From: Hydrogenophilales bacterium RIFOXYD1_FULL_62_11
Lineage (GTDB): Bacteria; Pseudomonadota; Gammaproteobacteria; Burkholderiales; Thiobacillaceae
Length of the DNA: 17,444 bases
Direction of reading: 5' to 3'
Assembly (NCBI GenBank): GCA_001802655.1
Contig: MGZO01000133.1
Location: forward strand, 1 to 17,444
The position numbers and the translations under genes were made by a program. The first letter of the stretch is position 1, and each line of letters starts with the position of its first letter. Shown piece after piece: positions 5,903-13,480 of this stretch. The notes beneath the pieces were generated by a model. That model saw nothing but the letters and a program-made list of their open reading frames with translations, searched no databases and was not told where the DNA came from.

Positions 5903-5952
5903 CGCGAAGAGACGCGAAGAAGAACACTGCAGGTTTCCTTCGCGTGCTTCGC
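5903..5952. repeat. Cluster of direct and inverted CGCGAAG repeats between aspS and DUF2322
   Basis: CGCGAAG occurs at 5903-5909 and again at 5913-5919; its complement CTTCGCG lies at 5938-5944 and a shifted GCTTCGC at 5946-5952. Two alternative 6-7 base stems are possible in the 77-base spacer, without a T-run. It might act as a processing or attenuation hairpin within the operon. Confidence 0.4.
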
Positions 5953-5964
5953 TGATGAAAAGGG

Positions 5965-7758
5965 TTAAGCCGCCTTGTCGGTCGACACCGGGCTGCGCAA
6001 GCGGATGTGCAACTCGCGCAGTTGCTTGTCGTCCACCACGTTCGGCGCATTGGTCATCAGGCAGCTGGCGCGCTGGGTTTTGGGGAAAGCGATCACGTCG
6101 CGGATCGACTCGGCGCCCGTCATCAGCGTGACCAGACGGTCGAGTCCGAACGCCAGACCACCGTGCGGCGGCGCGCCGTATTGCAGCGCGTCGAGCAGGA
6201 AGCCGAACTTCTCGCGGCGCTCCTCTTCACCGATGTTGAGCGCGGCAAACACCTTGTCCTGTACGTCCTGCTTGTGGATACGCACCGAGCCGCCGCCGAC
6301 TTCCCAGCCGTTCAGCACCATGTCGTAGGCCTTGGACAGCGCCGCGCCCGGATCGGTGGCGAGGTAATCTTCGTGACCATCCTTCGGCGCGGTGAAGGGA
6401 TGGTGCAGCGCATCCCAGCGGTTTTCGCCTTCATTGAATTCGAACATGGGGAAGTCGACCACCCACAGCGGCGCCCAGGTGCGGCCATCGACGTGGCCCT
6501 TTTCGTGGCCGATCTTCAGGCGCAGCGCGCCGAGTGCATCGTTGACGATCTTGGCCTTGTCGGCGCCGAAGAAAATCAGGTCGCCGTTGGCCGCGCCGGT
6601 GCGCTCCATCACCGCGCGCAGCGAGGCTTCGGAAAGATTCTTGACGATGGGCGACTGCAGGCCGGTTTCGTTCAGCTGCGTCACGTCGTTGACCTTGATG
6701 TAGGCCAGACCCTTGGCACCGTAGATCTTGACAAACTCGGTGTAGCCGTCGATCTCGCCGCGGCTGAGCGCCGCGCCGCCGGGAATGCGCAATGCGGCGA
6801 CGCGGCCTTTCGGGTCGTTGGCCGCCCCGGAGAACACCTTGAACGCGACGTCTTTCATGGCATCGGTCACTTCGGTGATTTCCAGCGTCACCCGCATGTC
6901 GGGCTTGTCTGAACCGTAGCGGTTCATCGCCTCGTGGTATGTCATGCGCGGGAACGCGGCAGGCAGTTCGATGCTTTGCGCCTTCAGCATCATGTCGCGG
7001 ATCATGCCTTCGACCATGCCCATGATGGATTCTTCGCCCATGAACGAGGTTTCCAGGTCGACCTGCGTGAATTCCGGCTGGCGGTCGGCGCGCAGGTCTT
7101 CGTCGCGGAAACAGCGGGTGATCTGGAAGTAGCGGTCATAGCCCGCCACCATCAACAGCTGTTTGAACAACTGCGGACTTTGCGGCAGCGCGTAGAACAT
7201 GCCGTCATGCACCCTTGAGGGCACCAGGTAATCGCGCGCACCTTCGGGCGTGGAGCGCGTCAGCATCGGCGTTTCGATTTCCATGAAGCCATGGCTGTCG
7301 AGATAGTCGCGCATGATTTTCGACACGCGATAGCGCAGGCGCAGGTTCTTTTGCATCGTGTCGCGGCGCAGGTCGAGGTAACGATACTGCAGGCGAATGT
7401 TTTCGTTGATGTTGTCGTCGTCGATCTGGAACGGCGGCGTCAGCGACGCGTTCAGCACCTCCAGATCGAGCGTCAGCATTTCGACCATGCCGGTGGGCAT
7501 GTTGGGATTTTCGGTGCCGGCCGGGCGGGCACGCACCTTGCCCTCGATTTTCAGCACGAATTCGGAGCGCACCTCCTCGGCCAGCTTGAACGCGGCCGGG
7601 GTGTCGGGGTCGATCACCACCTGCATCATGCCTTCGCGGTCGCGCAGGTCGATGAAGATCACGCCGCCATGGTCGCGCCGGCGATGTGCCCAGCCGCACA
7701 GGGTGATGGTTTTGCCGATGTCGTCGGCGCTGACCGCGCCACAGTAATGAGTCCGCAT
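5965..7758 (-). CDS. aspS: Aspartyl-tRNA synthetase, likely non-discriminating (AspRS)
   Basis: This 597-residue class II synthetase charges tRNA with aspartate in the cytoplasm. It has the N-terminal OB anticodon-binding domain (about 1-105), the catalytic core with motif 2 FRDED (217-221, followed by LRADRQPEFTQ), the bacterial GAD insertion (about 285-415) and motif 3 GLAFGLDR near the C-terminus. Start ATG 7758 aligns with E. coli AspRS (MRT.YCG) and has CAGGA (complement of 7765-7769) upstream; the longer frame to 7845 would overlap the DUF502 gene. His30 in RRRDHGG and Gly81 in RARPAG are the residues found in enzymes that also charge tRNA-Asn, such as the Pseudomonas one, where E. coli has Leu at position 30. 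So this enzyme probably makes Asp-tRNA-Asn for amidation by GatCAB. The DUF502 gene ends 19 bases upstream. Confidence 0.96.
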   Translation of the reverse strand: MRTHYCGAVSADDIGKTITLCGWAHRRRDHGGVIFIDLRDREGMMQVVIDPDTPAAFKLAEEVRSEFVLKIEGKVRARPAGTENPNMPTGMVEMLTLDLEVLNASLTPPFQIDDDNINENIRLQYRYLDLRRDTMQKNLRLRYRVSKIMRDYLDSHGFMEIETPMLTRSTPEGARDYLVPSRVHDGMFYALPQSPQLFKQLLMVAGYDRYFQITRCFRDEDLRADRQPEFTQVDLETSFMGEESIMGMVEGMIRDMMLKAQSIELPAAFPRMTYHEAMNRYGSDKPDMRVTLEITEVTDAMKDVAFKVFSGAANDPKGRVAALRIPGGAALSRGEIDGYTEFVKIYGAKGLAYIKVNDVTQLNETGLQSPIVKNLSEASLRAVMERTGAANGDLIFFGADKAKIVNDALGALRLKIGHEKGHVDGRTWAPLWVVDFPMFEFNEGENRWDALHHPFTAPKDGHEDYLATDPGAALSKAYDMVLNGWEVGGGSVRIHKQDVQDKVFAALNIGEEERREKFGFLLDALQYGAPPHGGLAFGLDRLVTLMTGAESIRDVIAFPKTQRASCLMTNAPNVVDDKQLRELHIRLRSPVSTDKAA

Positions 7759-7777
7759 GCTGATTCCTGATTGCTTT

Positions 7778-8383
7778 CTATTGTTGAATGCTGGGGCGCG
7801 AGTCGCCAGAGGCCACGCCCATCGAAATAATGTATTTGAGCGCACGATCGACCGGGATATCCAGTTCGATGATTTCGCTCTTTTTCACGTAAAAATAAAA
7901 ACCGTTGACCGGACTCGGCGTGGTGGGGATGAATACCGCCACATGTGCTTCGGGCAGCATGATCGCCACCTCATTCGGCACATTGGTCTGAAACGCCAAC
8001 GACCACGCCTGCGGATGCGGATAGCGCACCAGCAGCACCTTGCGAAACGCATGGCCGTTGCCGGAAAGCAGCGTATCGGACACCTGCTTGACGCTGCCGT
8101 AAATGCTTTTCACCACTGGAATGCGCGCCACCAGGGCTTCGGTCCAGTCGATCAGCTTCTGGCCGAAGAAATTGGTGGCGAACACGCCGGTCAGCACGAT
8201 CACCAGCAGGGTCAGAATGACCCCCAGGCCGGGGATGCGCATCCCCAGCCAGGCGTGCGGCTGCCACGCAGCCGGCAGCACGGTGAGCGTCTGGTCCATG
8301 CTGCCGATCAAGAGGTCGAGCACCCACAGCGTGATGCCCAGCGGCACCCAGATCAACAGGCCGGTAATGAAATAACGTTTCAT
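7778..8383 (-). CDS. DUF502 family membrane protein
   Basis: This 201-residue inner-membrane protein matches DUF502 (PF04367). Two hydrophobic helices are visible: residues about 4-26 (YFITGLLIWVPLGITLWVLDLL) region and about 50-73 (after GMRIPGLG). The family signature FFGQKLIDWTEALVARIPVVKSIYGSVKQ follows the second helix, and then a soluble domain containing VRYPHPQAW and the FIPTTPSPVNGFYFYV stretch. Function is not established; members sit beside aspS and fmdB in many betaproteobacteria. ATG 8381-8383 is the only sensible start, although no Shine-Dalgarno precedes it. aspS begins 19 bases downstream, so the two are co-transcribed. A strong hairpin separates it from fmdB upstream. Confidence 0.9.
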   Translation of the reverse strand: MKRYFITGLLIWVPLGITLWVLDLLIGSMDQTLTVLPAAWQPHAWLGMRIPGLGVILTLLVIVLTGVFATNFFGQKLIDWTEALVARIPVVKSIYGSVKQVSDTLLSGNGHAFRKVLLVRYPHPQAWSLAFQTNVPNEVAIMLPEAHVAVFIPTTPSPVNGFYFYVKKSEIIELDIPVDRALKYIISMGVASGDSRPSIQQ

Positions 8384-8400
8384 GGGGTTGTCTGCATTAC

Positions 8401-8435
8401 AAACAAAGAAGCGGGCGGCTCACACCGCCCGCTTC
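8401..8435 (-). terminator. Strong terminator-like hairpin between fmdB-like gene and DUF502
   Basis: GAAGCGGGCGG (8408-8418) and CCGCCCGCTTC (8425-8435) pair perfectly over 11 bases around a 6-base loop. In the minus direction the stem is followed by TTTGTTT (complement of 8401-8407). This has the shape of an intrinsic terminator for the fmdB-like gene, yet it lies only about 18 bases before the DUF502 start, with no clear promoter in between, so partial readthrough or attenuation is likely. Confidence 0.75.
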
Positions 8436-8453
8436 CAGGGTCGCGGTTCAGCC

Positions 8454-8729
8454 TCAGTGACTTGCCGGGCACGCGGCCGTGCCGCATGCGGAAGACGGCG
8501 CGTCGGACTTGGCTTCAGCGGGTTTCGTTTCAGCAGGCTTGCTGCCGCTGCCCTTGAAATCGGTGGCGTACCAACCGCTGCCCTTGAGCGCAAACCCGGG
8601 GGCGGTCACCTGCTTGGCGTAATCAGCCTTGCCGCACGACGGGCACACGCTCAGGGGCGCGTCCGAAATTTTCAGCATTTCATCCTGGGCAAAGCCGCAG
8701 GACGTACATTTGTAAGCGTAGATTGGCAT
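8454..8729 (-). CDS. FmdB-family zinc ribbon protein
   Basis: This 91-residue protein opens MPIYAYKCTSCG, the standard start of the FmdB/CxxC_CxxC_SSSS putative regulatory family (PF09723). Cys8, Cys11, Cys29 and Cys32 form a zinc ribbon. A GFALKGSGWYATDFKG stretch follows, as in its homologues, and then a low-complexity tail rich in Ala, Lys and Pro that ends with two more cysteines (ACGTAAC). The role is unknown; the original FmdB was proposed to regulate a formamidase operon, but most members are in unrelated contexts such as before aspS. The start at 8729 has GGAGAA (complement of 8735-8740) upstream; a frame reaching 8807 would take in the promoter and is rejected. The promoter has a perfect -10 at 8761-8766. 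Confidence 0.9.
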   Translation of the reverse strand: MPIYAYKCTSCGFAQDEMLKISDAPLSVCPSCGKADYAKQVTAPGFALKGSGWYATDFKGSGSKPAETKPAEAKSDAPSSACGTAACPASH

Positions 8730-8760
8730 AAAAGTTCTCCGACAATCAATAAGTTGCGAG

Positions 8761-8766
8761 ATTATA
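8761..8766 (-). promoter_or_regulatory. Candidate promoter (-10) of the fmdB-DUF502-aspS unit
   Basis: The complement of 8761-8766 is a perfect TATAAT, 31 bases upstream of the fmdB-like start. No good -35 stands at 16-18 bases (the best hexamers there read TACGTG or ACGTGT), so an activator or another element may be needed. It is the most likely start of the downstream gene set. Confidence 0.55.
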
Positions 8767-8824
8767 CCCAATAGAGCCGGGCACACGTACCGAAACGGCC
8801 AGCACAAGTACCCATAGAGCCGGG
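8765..8824. repeat. Imperfect direct repeat at the fmdB promoter
   Basis: TACCCAATAGAGCCGGG (8765-8781) recurs as TACCCATAGAGCCGGG (8809-8824), differing by one inserted A and spaced 44 bases apart. The first copy overlaps the -10 of the fmdB-like gene; the second lacks the TATAAT on its flank. Confidence 0.55.
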
Positions 8825-8836
8825 AGTCAACCCGGC
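8819..8836 (-). terminator. Hairpin after the second TonB receptor gene
   Basis: GCCGGG (8819-8824) and CCCGGC (8831-8836) pair around AGTCAA, 5 bases beyond the receptor's stop codon. There is no T-run afterwards on the minus strand, so this may be a weak or factor-dependent terminator. Confidence 0.35.
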
Positions 8837-8841
8837 CAGAC

Positions 8842-10908
8842 TCACCACGCCAGACTCAAGCTGCCATACACCCGTTTACTGAAGACGTTTGTATCGCGAA
8901 ACTCGGCGTAATCATCGCCCAGGTTTTGTCCGACAACGGCCGCTTCCAGGTCGCGTCCCTGCCATTTCCAGCGCCGTGCCAGACGCACGTCCACACGATT
9001 AAAATCCTGTGTCAGGTCGCCTTCGGTCAACCATTTCTGGATGTCGACGCGCTGGGCAAACACGCTGGTTTCCCAACCATTTCCCAAACGGAAACGGGCG
9101 AGCATCCCCCAGATGTTACGCGGCGCAGACTGCGGAATATCCTTGGCAAAATTGGTGTCCAGGGTGTCGGTAGTGAGAAAGGCCCGCGAGTAGTGTGCGC
9201 TCACATCAATTGCCTGACTGGGGCGCCAGCGCAGCTGGACTTCCCCGCCATGAGCATTCACTGAACCGATGTTGTCGGCAAAAAACACCTTGGGTTGGAA
9301 AGAGCCGGCGTCAAAAGCCGGGTTAGGCTGAATTTTGACTTGCCCGATAAAGTTGTCGATGTGATCGCGGTAAAGTCGCGCGTCCAATTCAAGCCGTATC
9401 CGAGACCAGTTTCCGACATAGCCGATTTCGCGAGACAGAATGCACTCTGGATCAAGACCATCAGAAGGCACCGTCACGGTGTCAATGACCCCTCCTGTCT
9501 CGTTCCTAACGCGCTGATTGCCCTCCTCCTCGAAAAAGGTAGGCGAACGATACGCACGCGAGATGCCTAGCCGGATCACATGTCCGGGAACCAACGTGAA
9601 ATTGACCGCCGCGCGCGGCGAGATGTCGGCACCGGTAAAGTAATGATGCTCCAGCATGGCGCCGGCTTGCAGCAGCACGCGCTCGTGTGCGCGCCACTCA
9701 AGATTTCCGAACACGCGTGCAAGCTCACCGCTCAGCGTGTTACTGGAAGGATAACTTTGCGGGCTATTGACCGTCTCTTGCCACACCTCGCCCCCCCACA
9801 CCGCGCGTAAATTGGGCGCCCACTGATCATTGACCTGCAGTTCGATACTGCTACGCGTCTGCCGCAGGTATTGATCCACCACGACTGTGCCGATGCCCAC
9901 TCCGGTCAAGTCCGCCACTGCGTTGGCATCAAAACGATTTTGGGTAAAGTAAGCCTGCAGCCGCCATTCACGCTGCTCAGACTCCACCTTGTGATACGCC
10001 AGTTGCAGAAACAGCGCACGTGAATCCTGCTCGGCGGGCTCAACCAGGGAAATCAGACTGGCCGTGCTGCTTCCCGAATCCCAATCACCTTGCGACAAGC
10101 CGAACTGCACCATCACATCCGAGCCGGGCGTAAGCTGCCAATCCACGCGGCCGTTGACGAAATAAGTTTTGCTTGCTTCGAAATATTGGCCGTTATCGTC
10201 ACGGATTTGGCCGTTGTCATACAGCTTGCCCACAATATCGCGCTCAAAGCGGTCACGCTGCTGCGCCGACGCAGTGATGCGATAGCGCATGGCTTCATCG
10301 CCGCCGCCGTGACGCACTGTCAGGCCACGCATGTCCTGCTCGCCCAACTGCATTGAAACAAACTCACCCGGCACTTGCGCTGCGGTCTTGGAAATAATAT
10401 TGATCACTGCGGCAAACGCGTTTGCGCCATAGACAGCGGCATCAGGACCACGCACCACTTCAATGCGCTCGATATCGTCGATGGAAAGTGGTAGATCGCT
10501 CCAGTACACCGCGCCATAGTGCGGGCTGTAAATCGAGCGGCCATCGACCAACACCTGAAAACGCCGCGAAAACGCATCACCCAGGCCGTGATAGCCCGCT
10601 GCCCAGGTGTTGGCGCCAGTGTTGGCGACCGTGAATCCAGGCACCAGCCGCAACAGGTCGGGGACATCACGAAATCCCGAGGCGCGGATCATGTCCTGAT
10701 CGATGATAGTGACGGCCGTGGGCGCGTCAGTCACCGGCTGCGAAAGGCGCGAGGCTGACAGGACCACGGGCATTTCGTCGAGAAAATCGGCCTCGCTCAG
10801 GGCAGCCGCAACGGCGGGCAACGATCCGCCGCACAGTACCGCGACGCCGCACCCGCGCAGCATGTTGTTGACGACTGAAATGAACGCGCTGGCCAAGGAG
10901 GTGCTCAT
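8842..10908 (-). CDS. TonB-dependent outer-membrane receptor (downstream paralog)
   Basis: This protein of about 688 residues has a plug domain and a 22-strand barrel that import a ligand with energy from TonB. Visible marks are a mature start ALSEADFLDEMPVVLSASR that probably holds the TonB box (near DEMPVVLSA), plug motifs TAVTIIDQDMIRASG and IERIEVVRGPDAAVYGANAF, the pore-domain stretch DLLRLVPGF, and a final aromatic residue (LSLAW). The start is uncertain: ATG 10908 gives an n-region of about 25 residues before the hydrophobic part, ATG 10863 gives a compact 20-residue signal (MLRGCGVAVLCGGSLPAVAA), and a TTG at 10938 is also in frame; none has a clear Shine-Dalgarno. It lies 45 bases after its upstream paralog. 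The ligand (siderophore, cobalamin, metal chelate or other) cannot be told, since no periplasmic or ABC partner gene is nearby. Confidence 0.9.
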   Translation of the reverse strand: MSTSLASAFISVVNNMLRGCGVAVLCGGSLPAVAAALSEADFLDEMPVVLSASRLSQPVTDAPTAVTIIDQDMIRASGFRDVPDLLRLVPGFTVANTGANTWAAGYHGLGDAFSRRFQVLVDGRSIYSPHYGAVYWSDLPLSIDDIERIEVVRGPDAAVYGANAFAAVINIISKTAAQVPGEFVSMQLGEQDMRGLTVRHGGGDEAMRYRITASAQQRDRFERDIVGKLYDNGQIRDDNGQYFEASKTYFVNGRVDWQLTPGSDVMVQFGLSQGDWDSGSSTASLISLVEPAEQDSRALFLQLAYHKVESEQREWRLQAYFTQNRFDANAVADLTGVGIGTVVVDQYLRQTRSSIELQVNDQWAPNLRAVWGGEVWQETVNSPQSYPSSNTLSGELARVFGNLEWRAHERVLLQAGAMLEHHYFTGADISPRAAVNFTLVPGHVIRLGISRAYRSPTFFEEEGNQRVRNETGGVIDTVTVPSDGLDPECILSREIGYVGNWSRIRLELDARLYRDHIDNFIGQVKIQPNPAFDAGSFQPKVFFADNIGSVNAHGGEVQLRWRPSQAIDVSAHYSRAFLTTDTLDTNFAKDIPQSAPRNIWGMLARFRLGNGWETSVFAQRVDIQKWLTEGDLTQDFNRVDVRLARRWKWQGRDLEAAVVGQNLGDDYAEFRDTNVFSKRVYGSLSLAW

Positions 10909-10953
10909 GAGTGAGGAGACGCGCCGATTTTGCAGCAATTTGACGTCATCGGA

Positions 10954-12852
10954 TTAAAACCCCGTCCGAAATTGCAGCAAGACCTGAGGTTCGGTTTTGA
11001 GCAGGGGGTCAAACTCTGCGTCGCCGCCCAGCAGCCGGCGGCCAATGAGCGCGACTTCAAGCGGCACAGCGGACGCTTTTCCGCGCCAGGCCAGGCGCAG
11101 ATCGAGGCGGTTTTCGCCTTTGATCTGGCCACCCGCGCCCAGCCAGCCAAACGCTCCGCTTTTGTTCCACAGGCCGCTTAACCACCAGTTTGGGCTAAAC
11201 CCGTGTTCTGCCAGCAGATTGAACGAGTAAGGCGGCGCAGAGTGGCGCCAGTCCGGATTGTCGGCCTGGATGCGCACCCAGGCGGGCGCAAAACGGATAC
11301 GGGTGCGCGCGGCGGGTTTCCACTCGAGCTCGAACTCGACGCCTTTCACCGTGGCGTCGCCCGCATTGAAAAACTGGTATGCCAGATTGTCCTGTCCATC
11401 AGCAAAGGGCACTTCGGCAAAATCGATCAGATGGCTGTAACGGTCATAAAACGCCCGCATATCGAGCGTCAGCCCCGCACTCGGCCAAGCCTGCCACCAG
11501 CCCAGTTCACGCGAAACGATACGCTCGGACTTCAGCGAGTCGGGAAGGATCAGCAGCGTATCGGGGCCAAAGCCGAAATCCGCCACGTTTTGCCCGAGCA
11601 ATTCGTAGTAGGTCGGCACCCGGTAGCCCAGGTTGTAGCCGATACGGAAGGACTGGGTGGGGCGCGGCTGATAATGCAGGGTAAGGCGGGGGGAAAGTTG
11701 GCGCCGCCCGGCGTGGGTCGATTCCAGCATGGCGCCGGCATTGACCAGCCATTTCGGGGCCAGGCGAAACTCCCCGTTGCCATAGACTCGCCACGAGTTT
11801 TCCTCGATCGCGGCTGCCTGGTTGTAGTAGAAAGCCGATTGCACTTCGTCCCTGCGGTATTCGGCGCCCAGCGCGGCTCGCGCTGCGGGTCCCAAGGCAA
11901 GGTTCCAGGCTGCGGTCAGGTTCTGCCGCCGGGTCGAGAACCCGAGGTCCAGCGGTGCCGTGCCCAGATCCAGTAAATCGCCATAGTCCTGCTGCGTGAC
12001 GTTATAGCTCAGGCGGGTTTCTGCGCCGCTTTCAAAAATGCGCTGCCAGACCACCTGGCCATAAGCTGACTGCACTTTGACGGGATAAACCATCCCAGCA
12101 GCCGCATCCTCGTCCAGACGGGAATTCGCCACGCCGCCCATGACGGTCAAGGTATCCGCATCACTGATGCGCCAGTCGCCACGCCCATCCGCATACTGAT
12201 CCTGCACGTCATCGGGCACGCCATCGTAATAATCATCGGCGCGCTGCCCGACCGACAAACGCCACTGCCCAGCTTCGCCCGACGCGCCCACCCGCGCACT
12301 CAGTTCGCGATAGCTGCGTTCGCCCACGGCCGCCATGACGCCCATGCGGGCGCCACCCGCATCCGATCGGGTAAGAATGTTGATGACGCCGAGAAAGGCA
12401 TTGGCACCATAGCTGGCGGCAGCGGGACCGCGGATCACTTCGATGCGGTCGATGTCTTGCAGCGAAAGCGGCAGGTTGCGCCAGTACACCTGGCCAAAGT
12501 CGGGACTGTAAACCGAGCGTCCGTCGATCAGCACCTGGAAGCGGCGGGAATAGCCATCACCCAATCCGTGATAATTCAGGGTGGCGATATGGCCATCCTG
12601 GCGCGCCACGGAAAACCCCGGCACCAGCCGGAACACGTCGGGCAACTCGGTAATGCCTGCCGCGCGGATCATGTCCTGATCAATCACCGTGACCGCAGAA
12701 GGCGAATCGGCCAGCGATTGATGCAGGCGTGAGGGCGACAATACCAGCGGAAGCTCGGCCAGAAAGTCGGCTTCGCTCAATGCAGCGGCTTGCGCCGATG
12801 CGCACAGGACAGCCCACGCGACTCCGAGCCATGGCTCGTTGCGTACCCCCAC
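10954..12852 (-). CDS. TonB-dependent outer-membrane receptor (upstream paralog)
   Basis: This 632-residue receptor is a paralog of the next gene. A signal peptide (LGVAWAVLCASAQA) precedes ALSEADFLAELPLVLSPSR, where the TonB box probably lies. The plug carries SAVTVIDQDMIRAAG and IDRIEVIRGPAAASYGANAF; the barrel ends in a terminal Phe (LLQFRTGF). Over the plug the two proteins agree at well over half of the positions, whereas their barrels and lengths differ strongly. The start is GTG 12852, supported by GGGGAG about 7 bases upstream. ssb ends 45 bases upstream; a weak CATAAT (complement of 12873-12878) in that gap could drive it, otherwise it is read from ssb. No helper genes for uptake adjoin, so the substrate is unknown. 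Confidence 0.91.
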   Translation of the reverse strand: MGVRNEPWLGVAWAVLCASAQAAALSEADFLAELPLVLSPSRLHQSLADSPSAVTVIDQDMIRAAGITELPDVFRLVPGFSVARQDGHIATLNYHGLGDGYSRRFQVLIDGRSVYSPDFGQVYWRNLPLSLQDIDRIEVIRGPAAASYGANAFLGVINILTRSDAGGARMGVMAAVGERSYRELSARVGASGEAGQWRLSVGQRADDYYDGVPDDVQDQYADGRGDWRISDADTLTVMGGVANSRLDEDAAAGMVYPVKVQSAYGQVVWQRIFESGAETRLSYNVTQQDYGDLLDLGTAPLDLGFSTRRQNLTAAWNLALGPAARAALGAEYRRDEVQSAFYYNQAAAIEENSWRVYGNGEFRLAPKWLVNAGAMLESTHAGRRQLSPRLTLHYQPRPTQSFRIGYNLGYRVPTYYELLGQNVADFGFGPDTLLILPDSLKSERIVSRELGWWQAWPSAGLTLDMRAFYDRYSHLIDFAEVPFADGQDNLAYQFFNAGDATVKGVEFELEWKPAARTRIRFAPAWVRIQADNPDWRHSAPPYSFNLLAEHGFSPNWWLSGLWNKSGAFGWLGAGGQIKGENRLDLRLAWRGKASAVPLEVALIGRRLLGGDAEFDPLLKTEPQVLLQFRTGF

Positions 12853-12897
12853 CCGTCACTCCCCGCTTGATTATTATGTGTTGAAACTGGCAGACGA

Positions 12898-13377
12898 TCA
12901 GAAAGGAATATCGTCTTCCATGTCGTCAAACCCGCTTGATGCCGGACGGCTGGGAGGCGCACTGGGGCGGGCTTGTGGTTTTGGCGCGGCCTGCGGCGCA
13001 ACCTGCGAATAGCCGCTGTCATCCATGTCTGCCATGCCGCCACCGCCCTTGCTGCCGAGCATCTGCATGCGATCGCCGCGGATTTCGGTCGCATATTTTT
13101 CGACGCCATCCTTGTCGGTGTATTTGCGGGTGCGAAGCGAGCCTTCGACGTAAATCTGGCTGCCTTTTTTCAGGTATTGACCACAGATTTCCGCCTGGCG
13201 GCCAAAGAAGCTGATGCGATGCCACTCGGTGGCCTCTTTCATCTCGCCGCTTTTATCCTTGAATTTATCGGTGGTGGCCAGCGCCAGATTGGCGACTGCA
13301 TCGCCACTCGGCAGGTAACGCATGTCGGGATCGCGCCCCAGATTGCCGACCAGTATCACTTTGTTGACGGATGCCAT
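12898..13377 (-). CDS. ssb: Single-stranded DNA-binding protein
   Basis: This 159-residue SSB protects single-stranded DNA in replication, recombination and repair. Residues 1 to about 110 are the OB fold, with the family opening NKVILVGNLGRDPDMRY, TEWHRISFFGRQAEICGQYLKKG and the YVEGSLRTRKY strand. A flexible linker rich in Gly, Pro, Gln and Ala follows, then the acidic tip DMEDDIPF that recruits partner proteins. Start ATG 13377 has GGGGAA (complement of 13382-13387) close upstream. An extended -10 promoter lies at 13427-13435. It stands between the YajR-like gene and the TonB receptors, and near uvrA, as is common in proteobacteria. No LexA-type box was found. Confidence 0.97.
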   Translation of the reverse strand: MASVNKVILVGNLGRDPDMRYLPSGDAVANLALATTDKFKDKSGEMKEATEWHRISFFGRQAEICGQYLKKGSQIYVEGSLRTRKYTDKDGVEKYATEIRGDRMQMLGSKGGGGMADMDDSGYSQVAPQAAPKPQARPSAPPSRPASSGFDDMEDDIPF

Positions 13378-13426
13378 GTTATTCCCCGAATTAAGATTGG
13401 ATTGATTGTGCGTTTTTTGTGGGTGG

Positions 13427-13435
13427 ATTCTATCA
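13427..13435 (-). promoter_or_regulatory. Candidate extended -10 promoter of ssb
   Basis: On the minus strand TGATAGAAT (complement of 13427-13435) is a TGn extended -10 with a TAGAAT hexamer, about 50 bases upstream of the ssb ATG. The -35 is poor, as is usual with an extended -10. A 6-base-stem hairpin (GCAAGG 13445-13450 with CCTTGC 13456-13461) sits just upstream and could be the end of the yajR transcript. Confidence 0.45.
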
Positions 13436-13480
13436 GGATGACCAGCAAGGACAGGCCTTGCGATTCACCCGCACGTCCCA

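Noticed and set aside
7759..7845. Upstream extension of aspS
   Set aside because: It would overlap the DUF502 coding end, and residues before MRTHYCG have no counterpart in AspRS; the CAGGA ribosome site fits ATG 7758.
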